NCBI GenBank assembly: GCA_037013495.1
Contig: CM072809.1
Coordinates: forward strand, 8,069,001 to 8,133,000
Length of the DNA: 64,000 bases
From: Hippophae tibetana
Taxonomy: Eukaryota; Streptophyta; Magnoliopsida; Rosales; Elaeagnaceae
Direction of reading: 5' to 3'
Shown piece after piece: positions 44,810-56,440 of this stretch. A program made the position numbers and the translations under genes. The number at the start of each line of letters is the position of its first letter. Within the stretch, counting starts at the first letter, position 1. Under the pieces are notes generated by a model, which was not told the DNA's origin, made no database searches, and saw only the letters and a program-made list of their open reading frames with translations.

Positions 44810-45250
44810 ATGTACAAAGGTTACTACTGGCGAAGGAGATCAGGCTACGAGAAAATAAATGGATTTGGAGTTGGACGGCGGAGTAAGAGCCGTAGGGTAT
44901 TGGGCTCAGAAGCCTCGGCCCATAAGAGAAGGATTTGGAGGATCAAGATCGGCCCAAAACTGAAACTGAGCTTTCTCAGACGAATTCCTTCGCCGAAGAA
45001 GCTCTTGCTTTGGCTACGAGACTCCTATGTCAAACTTATGCTGGTATTCGCTAACTCACGGGTACTGTTCAACACTGGCTATGGCGGAATCATTGGCAAT
45101 GATGGTGTTGGTGCGTTTGTAAGGGGCCCACTTAAAGAATATGATGACAAGATGATCGTCGAGATCTATAAATCTTTGATGTTGGCTCAGGATCAACTGT
45201 TGTTCCGTGATGTACCTGAATTTAGCTCTGCAATGGTCTCAAGATGGTAG
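44810..45250 (+). CDS. Small basic plant protein of unknown function, 146 aa
   Basis: Single-exon gene starting at ATG 44810 (MYKGYYWRRRSGYEKI). The first 80 residues are strongly basic with many Arg/Lys, including KRRIWRIKIGPKLKL and IPSPKKLLLWLRDSYVKLML. A short Gly-rich part follows (NTGYGGIIGNDGVG). An acidic-to-helical end, KEYDDKMIVEIYKSLMLAQ, comes near residues 113-131. I recognise this layout (basic start, LRDAYVxxML core, KEYDEKMIVEIYKSL end) from uncharacterised angiosperm proteins without known activity. No signal peptide or membrane helix is obvious. The upstream GTG in the same frame is unlikely to be used. The gene looks intact. Confidence 0.75.
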   Translation: MYKGYYWRRRSGYEKINGFGVGRRSKSRRVLGSEASAHKRRIWRIKIGPKLKLSFLRRIPSPKKLLLWLRDSYVKLMLVFANSRVLFNTGYGGIIGNDGVGAFVRGPLKEYDDKMIVEIYKSLMLAQDQLLFRDVPEFSSAMVSRW

Positions 45251-48200
45251 TTAACTACAAAGAGAAAACAATAATTATAATGAATAGGATTCATGGTGCT
45301 TGTGGTTTGGCTGTGGTTAAATCAGTCACACGACTAAATCTTTCTTAGTATAACATGCTCCTAGCATAGTCTGAATATTTGAATCCCATCTTTTATAAAC
45401 AATTATATGATTGTGTCATATGTTATTTAAAAATAAATATTTCCCAATATATAATAGTATTTAATTGGTTCATATATAGTAGATGATCATGTTGTTTTGA
45501 AAGGGGGGAAAAATAAACTTGGTAGCCAGAAATGAATAATTGCTGTTGGGTACAATTATAAATATATAATAACCTAGCAGGATTCGGGGTCAGTTAGTTT
45601 GTTTTGTTATATAGAAGTAGAATACTAGAGTGCTAGTCAAGCTGAATAAGTAGGCCATATTGGTATGACCTGTTAGCTGCAATATTGCGAGCTTATGGAC
45701 AATATATAGAAGCTAGCCCCCGTAATCCATTATTTGCTGCAGTTAATCACTAAAATATTTTCAAAAGTATATTTTTTTTATTAAGCTAATAGTTTTAATT
45801 GTTCAAGGAAGAATTTAAAAGTAAAATGTACAATTTATAAAAGTTAATGAATCATTTCGACACTACATCCTATATTTATGCATTGCATTTTTTGTTTCAC
45901 TATTCTTATTTTTATCTTGTTCAACTTTAGATGCATTTTGTTTGTAAAATATTTTCAAAACACTATAGTTCTTATTATTTTTAGTATTTTATATAATTTA
46001 TCTTAATATTTTTTAATAATTGGTCATTATTTTCCTAATAACCATATAAATGTCATAATTTTTTATTCTAATTTATATAAATAACGTGAAAATTAATCAA
46101 AAATCTGGTTATTCTAATTTATATAAAGAATGTTAAAATTACTCAAGAACCTCGTTATTAGCAAAACTGATATTTTTTCTCATATTGAACATATACTACA
46201 TTTACACTTTATTATCATATATTGAGTGTATATATATGAAAAAAGATAATAATATACAAATCGATTATATATAAACTATTGATAAATAGTTTTATATTTA
46301 AAATATTAAATTTATTTGTTACAAATTTATGTAAGAAATTATTTAATTTATTTCATTTTAAAGTATGACATATGTACTTATAAAAATTGAAAGTAAGCTT
46401 TTTTTTAAATGTTTATGTTTAAAAATTAAAAATTAAAAATAAATTAACATAATTTTAAATATTTATAACGATAATAATTAATGAAGTAAACAAAAAAATC
46501 TTTTATAAATGTATGTCATTGACATCTCTTAAAACCAATGGAGTTTTGTAATTGAAGTCTTATTTCTTCCCATAATTTTTTAAAATTATTTTTATGAAAA
46601 TAAACTTAAAAAAATGTTTATAAAATTGATATTTTTAACGTTATTTTAATTTTGTTACGAGTTTCTCATAATAATAATACATCCTTTTGTATTCAAACTA
46701 ATAAATTTTTGTTATGATATATTTTCTTATCTTAATATGCTTGAAATATTTATTTTTGTAATTAATATTAAATAAAATATAAAACATCAAACAAATAATT
46801 TGTTTTTATTTATTTTTATAAACATGAATTTTATTTTTATTAACTTAAGAAAACTTAATTATGCTTTAATTTAAAAATATGTATAAAAATTTAATTTAAA
46901 TTAATAATATTTCTATTAACGTTTATATGTATTACCATTTATAATAAAATTTATAATATTTTTTGCTTATAATATTTTCATATACGAAGATTATTTGTTG
47001 ATTATGGCTTGTTCTTTGTTTTAAAATTAAGTGATTATAGATCAAGTATAATTTTATATTTAAAATAAAATTATATAGCATGCATTGAGCCTTGAGCCCA
47101 TCGTTTCTCGGCCTGCAATCTGAGAAAAAAAGCCCATTAACTTTAATCATGCCGATTTCATACGAATAGAGAAAGCCGACTAACGTACGAAGTTCTATTT
47201 TAAAGTTTCAGGATCTATAAAATCCGGCCTACACAATTAATATTATCCACAGCAGTGAAAGGGATTATGACGAAGAAATTAGAGAAAAATATGAATAAAG
47301 GAACAGATAAGGTATAATTGAAGTATAATATTCATTTATTGTAGTTTTTATATAAAAACAGAGTAGATAAGATAAATACATCGTCCTTCTGGATTACCTG
47401 TTAAGCCATAAAGTAATTTAGTCCTTGTCACAAAATCCCTTACGTAATTAACTCATAGTTTATATAATTAATGTCATTGAGAGTTGGGTATATCAATTAA
47501 TTTTAAGGTTTCAGGATCTATAATAATAAAAAAGATAGCATTCGTAATTTCATCAAATAGGTTACAATCTTACAAGCACATTGGTATCTTTATATAGGGA
47601 ATTTTTTTTTATATATAAAGGTAGTGAGACTTAATAATTTTTAAAATATATTATTAATATATATTTAAATAAGTTTTTTTTATATGTAAATAAATGTACT
47701 AATATAAAATAATTTATAATTTTTTTTATCTACATCATTGTATAAATTTCTTCTTTATAGAAATGATAATTCTTAGGTAGAAGTAAAAACCAATATCACT
47801 AACTTTTTTTAGAAGTAAAAGATATTTATTAAAAGGTAGAAACTTTACAAGGAGAGCTCGACCTAATTTAGAGCCATAAGTTTTAAAAGACCAAGACACG
47901 ATAATCTTGGCAAAATCAAAACATCTTATATACAATCAAGTACGTCAACGTTCAATAATAAGTGTGTAGTGAAAGATCGTTTACATATACCACATATTAA
48001 GGTAAAGCATAATTGAATTCCTTCAAATGAATGTTAATTAATACTATTATTTTTTAATTAATTTGGCTTGATTTAAAATAAGGTTAGATTTTGTATTTTT
48101 TAAATTCTTCCTAACTAAATTACTAACTTATTTTAAAGATCATCCCCTTCAAATTATTCGTCATTATTTCCATAATTTTTTTTATCTAATTTAACATGTT

Positions 48201-49050
48201 AAGATAACAAGAGTATATAACATATTCGAATTAGATTATAATAAAACAAATTTAGTCATAAATGAAAAGGTATTTTTTAATTTATTATAAAAAATTTAGT
48301 GTAAAAACAATTAGAGAAAAAAAAAGGATTATTTTGTATAACTATTTGGATACTTTTTTTTTTGTTACTTTCTTTTATCTTAGTCAATTATAATATTTAC
48401 TAATTCAGTTATTTGTAGTTAAACTTACTCTACAATCCATCTATATATTAACATTTATTTTCAAAATTATTTATTATATAAGTTGATTACGTATCATTTA
48501 ATGTATATTCTTGATGTAAAAAAACTATTAGATAAAATAATATTTAATATGATTTAAATTCATAATATATATTATTAATTATAATATATTTGAATATATA
48601 TTTTTATTAAGATTCTTTAAATATATTAATTTCTTCATTTAAATTTTTGGATCATGATGTCTAAATAATATAAAATGATTTAATTTAAACTATTACTTGA
48701 AATATTATGCATCTATTTAAATTTCACACAAATCTAACAGTTCTCATCTTTAATTTTCCCCCTCTTCGTCTCACATGAATATACCTAATAACAAAATCTT
48801 AGAGACTAAGAAAAGTTCATAAAAGGAGACAAATAAAATACATTTGTTTATTAATAGATATAGTACAAAATATTATATATAATATTTTATTATCTAATAA
48901 ATAAATATTTGCGTATTTGTACGATGAAAATAGGAAAGAGAGATGAATGTACATATTATATCCCATGTTTAAGACTACGCTATAAAGTTTTAAAGTAAAG
49001 AATAATTAATCAAACAAGCGTGATCATCAAGCTTGATCGGATAATTAAAT

Positions 49051-49053
<3 letters not shown>
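45251..49053. other. AT-rich DNA without a supported gene
   Basis: Open frames of 66 and 72 codons (47735-47935 and 46932-47150, minus) have AT-driven composition and no family resemblance. The phrase TTTCAGGATCTATAA recurs near 47207 and 47509, a possible repeat trace. Nothing else is seen. Confidence 0.45.

Positions 49054-49108
<55 letters not shown>
49054..49108. repeat. Long (AT)n microsatellite
   Basis: About 27 uninterrupted AT pairs, the longest simple repeat in the window and probably length-variable. Confidence 0.93.
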
Positions 49109-49111
<3 letters not shown>

Positions 49112-50999
49112 GAGTTTTATTGTTAAAGTTGTTTTTAGTAGTGTCAAAGTATGGATTCTACTTTTTAAAAATTTGCATTGAGTTATAAAAAATTAATTCT
49201 TTTTCATGCGATTTTCATTTAACGAAATGTTAGATTTTTTCTCTCAAAATTATTAAAAAAAATTAAATTATTCTAATATTAATCTTTATTTCTTTAAAAT
49301 ATCAATTTACATTTTAAAATAATAATAATAATAATATAGGCCAAATCTATACGAAACACATAACCGTCTTCATGAAGTTTGAACATTATTGGTTCACCTT
49401 TCAAGTAATAAAAGTTTTCCCTCTGATTTTTTCTAATTACCAATTAAATAAATAGTTTTAATTTTAATCTGTTTAAAAAAATATACTATTTATGTTATAA
49501 GAAAAATATATATATTAAAATTTTGAACATGCATGTAAGTGAATGTTTTTTATGTTATAAAAAAATTAAATAAACAGATTTGAAAAGTGTTTAAAATTAA
49601 AACTTAAACATTAATCATGCTATTCCTTAGAAATTTTTCCCTTCGTCCATATAGATATTCTTCTTTTGGCCATGATTTTCATTATTTAAACTTTTTCGTC
49701 CTTTAAATTAAAAATTAGTGTTAAGTATTGTTGAACTTTTTTTTTTCTTCAATCGTTACCAACAAATTTTAAATACACTTTATAACTTTTTTTCTTCCCG
49801 AGTTAGGAATCAATTGAAAAAATTTCATTTCAAAGGCATGCCTTGAAGTTTGAAGTGGTCCAAATAAGTGAACATATGTGTTGATTCTCAACTATTACTT
49901 GTTTTAAAATATATTTTTTTATACATATTTAAAAATATAAATTTAATTGAAGATTTAATTGAAGTATGGTAAATTTAAAGCTGAAAAATTGTTGAATAAT
50001 CAAAATATTATGACATAATTTAAATAAAATATAAGTGTTAGATCGTGATTATTATCGTTAAAATTATGTTGAATTTTAATTAATTATATTACAAATTTTC
50101 AGATAATTCTAATTATTTTATAAAAATAAGATAAAAGTCAATTTTATATAATTAAATATATTATTTAAAAAAATAAATCATTAACTATGTTTATTTGAGA
50201 AATGATTAACCTTTACTACGGCTTGAAGAAGAGAATTATAAATCCCATACTCAATAATGAATCAAGTGAAAGTGGATGTAGAAGCATTTATCTTAAATGA
50301 CACTCAGTTCTTTAATTTTTTTTATAATTTAATTTTATTATTATTAAAAAATGATTGTATAAATATATATAATTATTTTTTTAAAATAATTTATTCAAAT
50401 TAAAATAATATTGTGTTAAAAAAATCAAAAAATTAAAAAAAAAATAACTTTAATATTATACAGCTAATTTTTAATAATAATAAAATTTAAATATTATTTT
50501 TATAATAAATATCTATATTTTTCTCACGAGTCAAGTCAACCTAAACGCAATACCAAAACTTGCAGCCACCCCTTTTGGTTCGAGGCACTACCAAACTAAG
50601 AGATTATGGCTTAATAATATTTTTATATTTATTTTTTAATTCTCAAGATAAAATGACCATTTTACTTATAATTTTAAGAGTACCGCTGTTTGTCATAAAA
50701 AAAGTAAAATTCTTGACTTATTGATTGCGAGTACTTATATGAAATGTAAATAAAAATAAAAATAAATATGATTTGTAGATAGATAGTCACATCATGAATT
50801 GGGATGTTAATAAATTTCTTAGTATTAATTATACTTTATTAATATTTTTTATTAAATAGCAACATAATAACTATTATATTTATCATAATTTATAATATCA
50901 ATATAATATAATTAATTAATAATTAAAATATATATAATATCATTTTAATCAATAATTAATTAAAAAGTTGTATTATAATGTATTGAGATGTATTTTGTC

Positions 51000-51220
51000 A
51001 TGGCAAGTCAACACAACCCAAGTGGAAATTGATGGCGATGGTCACTGAGTTGCTTCTGAGTACTGATAACTCAACGGCTACGAAGAAGAAAACAAAATGT
51101 CAGTACCGAAGCCCTTGTCTACTTTTTGAAAAATGGGTTGCCAACTTATGCTAATCGGACACAAATTTAATATTCAATACGGAAGCTTTCCAACGACTAA
51201 TCCGATTATGGTACGTATTA
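51000..51220 (+). other. Balanced-composition island with a 40-codon frame
   Basis: Inside very AT-rich DNA, this stretch has normal codon-like composition. A frame from ATG 51032 to TAA 51154 encodes 40 residues starting MAMVTELLLSTDNS and ending FEKWVANLC. No splice partner, domain or family is recognised. It may be an exon relic, a small gene or part of a repeat. Confidence 0.25.
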
Positions 51221-51735
51221 GGAGTTACATTAATTTTTAGTTCTTTTAGATTATTTAAATTTAAAATAATATTATTTAATTTATTAATTTTATATATAAA
51301 AAAATTAATTAAAAATAAATTATACTATTTTAATATTTTTTATTTAAATTAATTAAAACGTGATTAAAATACACGTTTTTAACAAAGATAAAAATGAAAT
51401 TTAATATTAATTATTTTTGTTAAAATAATTAATAATAAAATTTAAATACAAATTTATTTAAATACAAATTAAAAATTAATAAAACATTAAAATAAAATAC
51501 TAAAAAATAAATATTTTTGTAATTTTTTTTATTAATTATAACTTTATCATTATTAAATATTTGTATTTTAATTACATTTAATAAAAATAATGATATTTTA
51601 ATAAAAAATTATTAAAACAATATGATTTATACTTTTTATAAAGTTGTGAAACTAAATAATACCATTTTTTAACTAAAAAATTAAATGATACAAATGAACA
51701 GATATGTCAAATGAGTTATCTCATCTAATTCTATG

Positions 51736-52085
51736 TACTAAAATCGAATCGGATTGGATCGGACCGAATGGTTTTACAAATCAAACGGTCTGATCCGATT
51801 TATATTTATTAAAATCGTTTTTTAAACGGTCCGGTCCGATTTTAATTGGACGAACTGGACCGCATCGATTTAATGAATATATTAGAATTTTCACATTATT
51901 TTTCATTAAAGATGTCAAAAAACCGAACCAAATCAGGCCGAACAATTTTATAAATCAAACGGTTTGGTCCGATTTATAATAATAAAAATCATTTCAAACG
52001 GTCTAGTCAGATTTAGTTCGAGTAATATAAACGGTCCAGTTCGGTCCGATATTTTTTCCCAAAACTGGACCGTTAGACACCCCTA
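51736..52085. repeat. Decayed GGTCCGATT-type minisatellite
   Basis: Words such as GGATCGGACCGAAT, AAACGGTC(T/C)GGTCCGATTT and AACGGTCCAGTTCGGTCC recur through about 350 bp. They end at GGACCGTTAGACACCCCTAT. Such CGGTTCGGTC-rich blocks bordered by a GACACCCCTA-type end are frequent in plant repeats, probably as parts of mobile elements. Confidence 0.65.
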
Positions 52086-52414
52086 TTATGTACTCTTTAA
52101 TGTAACTAATGTGTTCATGTGTTAAAATTTTCATTAATTAACTCGTGAACCTATTAGGTAGTTAAGTTATCTAATCTTATTTCATGTTTTATTTAATATA
52201 TTTATGAGTTAAAATTATTTTATTTTATTTAAATCTAATATCATTTCATCTCATCTTATTCTTATTTAAAAATTATCTCTAATAGGCTCACATTTATTAT
52301 AAATAATCATTATTATAGATAAATATGTTTCATTTTTTTATTTTGTAATTGTACTCATCATTTATACTCATTATGTACAAATGATAAATATCATCTCATC
52401 ATCATCACAATTAA

Positions 52415-52626
52415 TAAAAAATAAGATAAAATAATACGAGTTCACAAAATTAAAGAGTTATAACGTATACTAATAAGAGATCTCTGGGTTAAAATCTCTA
52501 AAAATAATTTAATTTAAGTAAAAAATAAGATAAAATAATATGAGTTCACAAAATTAAAGAGTTATAACGTAGACTAATAAGAGATCTTATATCGGTTAAC
52601 ACCTCTACAAATAATCTAACTTAATT
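52415..52626. repeat. 104-bp tandem duplication
   Basis: Two adjacent copies share GAGTTCACAAAATTAAAGAG and TTATAACGTA(T/G)ACTAATAAG, followed by GGTTAAMA-type words and AAATAATYTAA. Copy 1 starts at about 52415 and copy 2 at about 52519. No coding content. Confidence 0.85.
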
Positions 52627-55600
52627 AACTTTTGTAGAATTTTTCTGTTTATTTGTATACATTTTTGAGTGATATTTTTAAAATATATAAATAATATAAA
52701 AGTATTTATTTGGTAAGAAAGGAAAACTAAAATATTTTTAATCATTTAAAATTTCATTATATTTTAATTATTATTTTTTCTCATTTTCTCACGTTAAGTT
52801 TAGTGTTAAAATTTGAGTTTATAATTTAGGTTAGAGTTTAGTTTTAGGATTTAGTGGTATGATTCAGAGTTTAAAAATTATTAGAAAATTAAGAAAATTT
52901 GATGCAAATCGACAGAGGTATATAAAAGAGAATAATTTAAAAAATTAAAATAAATACATAAACATATACCCAAAAGAACATAATCAATAAAAATACCTAC
53001 CAAAAGTTATCCGCATGGCTAACGTCTTCAACTTCCATTATCGTAAAGTAATAGATATGAGACCTGTTTGGTCACATTATTTAAAATAAAAAATTATTTT
53101 TAAATACTTTTAAAATAATTATATGCTTGATTATTTTTTAAAATAATATATTTTAAAAAATAAAAAATAAAAATTAACTGATACATATTTTCATTGTTTT
53201 TGAAAACAATAAAACACGATAAAAAAAACAAGATAAATTTTACTATAAGGCGTAACTTCTCAAAAACAACTTATATTCATTGATTATGCGCTTTCTTGTC
53301 TCTACAGCCTAACAACTGGTTACTTTTATTTTTTCTTTTTCTTTTTATTATAAACTTTTTTTACAATATTTTACTATTTAAATTATTATTATTATAATTA
53401 TATTTCAATAATATTATAATTTAATAATTATGATATTAAAATTAAATTAATAAAATAAATAATTCATATATATATTGTTATGATAATAACAATAATAGAA
53501 ATAATCATACAATTACTTCAATAAAACCTTTGAATTACCTTGTCCATATATTACAATATAATTAATATTTATTTATAAGTAATCATATAATTATTTTAAT
53601 ATTTCATCTTTACTTTTTTTTAAATATATATAAAAAAATTATCTAGACAATTATTGTATGGATCTATTTACGTTTGTTACAATTTTCAAGAAAAATATCA
53701 CACTTATAATTACTTTGAACGTATATGATACAGTGTTAGTTTAAAAAAACTCAAATTAAAATCAAATCAAAACTTATTAAAGAAGTTATTTTATTATATT
53801 TTTTTACTAACCGTTTATGCAGTAAAAATAATTTCATACTTTTTATATGTTATCATTTTTTTCTTTAAAAATTTATTAATTTAAAATATTATTTTACATT
53901 TTAATTATTATAAAATATAAATAAATTATTTAAATTATATTAGGAGACTAATTTTAAGGTCGAAAAAGTATTTTAAAAACAATTACAAACACCATGAACA
54001 TTTTTTTTTTATTATTAATTTTTAAAAACATTTTTAAGAAATAATGGCTAAACAATTCATTGTTTTTTAGTTATGATTTAAAAACTTTTTTCAGCCAAAC
54101 AAATCTAAATTATTTTCATAATTTTTACAATTACATAATTACAGAGAAAAAAAATATTATACATGCATGATGTATTTGTAGGTTAATTGTTTCTTCCTAG
54201 CCATAAAAAATAATTTAACTTTAGATCATTTTTATATATCATAATTATAATTAATATGATATTTTATTTATTAAACATAGTTATATAAATTCGACTATAC
54301 TTAATAATAATATTATGTTATATTAATTGTGATTTATCATAAACTCGTAACTTTTATTTAACTCTTTGTATTAAGTTAATTATTTTTTATCTTTAGATCA
54401 TGTTTGGTTTGTAAAATATAAACATATTTTAAATAGAAATTATGATATGTATGAAATTCAATAAAAATAATTGTATTATTATTGTATTTATTCGAGTAAT
54501 AAAATTAAAATAATAATAAATATTAAATTAAAAAATATAAAAATATAAATGAATCAAAATTAAAAAATATAAACTTGATCATTGTTACCCGCAAACAAAC
54601 TTTAAAATTTTTATTGTAATTTTCTTTATAAATAAAGCGAGGGATGATGAATGTAGCTAATAGCTAGCCAGACGTTTTAACTTCCTCCATCAATTTTTAG
54701 GAGTCATTTATTTTATTTTATAAAAGAACTATTACTTTAATTTTTTTATTTGTTATTTTAATAAATAATTTTTATTAATATTTTAATCTAATCCATAAAT
54801 ATAATAATAATTTAATCTTATGCTTAAAAAAATATTTTAAACATTTATTATAACAATGGATTTAATTGGTTTTATTTTCAAACTTAAAATTAATATGCTA
54901 ATATTATTGATATATATTATTACAAAAAATATAAATATTTTTATAACATTAGCAAAAATTGATTGAGATTTTTAAAAAATAACGTACATATAATTTATAA
55001 TAATAAAAACACCACACTAATAATATTAAACAATTTTTAATATTAATCGAATATAAATGATAATAATTTAATTTAAATAGTATCAAATTCAACCGTATTA
55101 AATATGAAATAATATAAAGAGTATTGTAATAATTTTTAAATGTAATTTATTAGACAGATAATTAAGGAAAGATGAAAATGTTTACGGTTAAACTCATGGA
55201 TGAAATTTAGTCATTGTTATGGCAAAGAAACTTTAAAATTTTAATTTAATAAGGAATTTTTATAAATATTTTAATCTAACCAATAAATATTATCATAGTT
55301 TAACTCTATTTTTATAACTGTTTGAATATTTATTATATTCGATTTGATACAAAATAACTTATCTTTTTAAAATGTTTTCAAGAAAATAAAATAATTCAAA
55401 TAATAATAAGCTAGTAAAATATCTTCTTCTTCTTTTCAAAATTAAGCCAAAAAAAAAATGAACGAGAAAAAAATTAAATACAAATATTTTAAAAACAAAA
55501 TAATAAAAATAAAAATTCGTTAAATTTATTTTTGAGCTATGCTTTTTTTATGAAAGAATAAAACCTTTAGTTATAAATAAACTAAAAAAAGAAAAAAAAA

Positions 55601-55775
55601 TCATAAAATGAAATAAATACGTTGCTTTTATTTTTTTTAATTTCTTTATTTTAAAAAAATAAATGAAAAAAATAAAAATAATGTAAGGTACGTATCCATT
55701 TATTTTTATAAAATAAACAACTGACATTTTAAAAAAGGAAAAACCATGATGATTTATAATAAAAAAAAATCAAAT
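52627..55775. other. AT-rich DNA without a supported gene
   Basis: A/T homopolymer and dinucleotide runs dominate, and no frame, motif or clear repeat is supported. Confidence 0.5.
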
Positions 55776-56440
55776 TAAGTTTATTCTAATTTTATTTTGA
55801 ATTAAATAATAATATTGTATTTAAAAAGGATAAATAATTTTGAATTAAATTAGGTATAAATTAATAGATGGAGAAATAAATTGAAATAACATTTTGCATA
55901 TAAATTAAATTAAGGTACGCTAACTCAGTGGTACAATCATATTATTTTTTATAAAATTTTTTATCTATATTTTAGAGATAATATTTTAATGATATCTTAT
56001 TTAAAAAATATATTAATTTAATATAATTTATCAATTAATTGAAAATTATTTTACATATGTAATAATATAATTGTTATACTTAGATGACATTTTTAAATAA
56101 ATAATTAATTGATTATCTTAAAAAAAATTACTATTTAATTAATTAATTATTTTAAAATATTTTTTAAATATTACATTTGTATTATCACGTATATGAAATT
56201 TTTTAATTAAATAACAAATGTATTAAATTGATACATTTTTTAAAATAATAATATCATTAATATACTACATTTAAAATTTGTATTAAAAAAACAAAAATAA
56301 AATAATGATATCACTAAAATATCAAACTCTAATTTAATTTATATACAAAATTTTCATTCAATTTATTCCTCCGTCTATTAATTTATACCTAATTTAATAT
56401 AAATTATTTATCTTTATTATTAAAATTATAATAAACTTAA
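55776..56440. mobile_element. Fold-back element (MITE-like), about 665 bp with long terminal inverted repeats
   Basis: Left arm 55776-55912 and right arm 56329-56440 are reverse complements over most of their length. TTAGGTATAAATTAATAGA and TAATTTAATTTATATAC-type words pair in register. The centre also shows weaker symmetry (ATTTTAATGATATC against GATATCACTAAAAT). There is no coding capacity. It fits a fold-back or MITE-type DNA element; exact ends and target duplication are unclear in this AT-rich context. Confidence 0.65.

Noticed and set aside
55915-55945. GCTAACTCAGTGGTAC, resembling the A box of a tRNA gene
   Set aside because: No B box, acceptor pairing or anticodon stem follows; it lies at the inner edge of the fold-back element arm.
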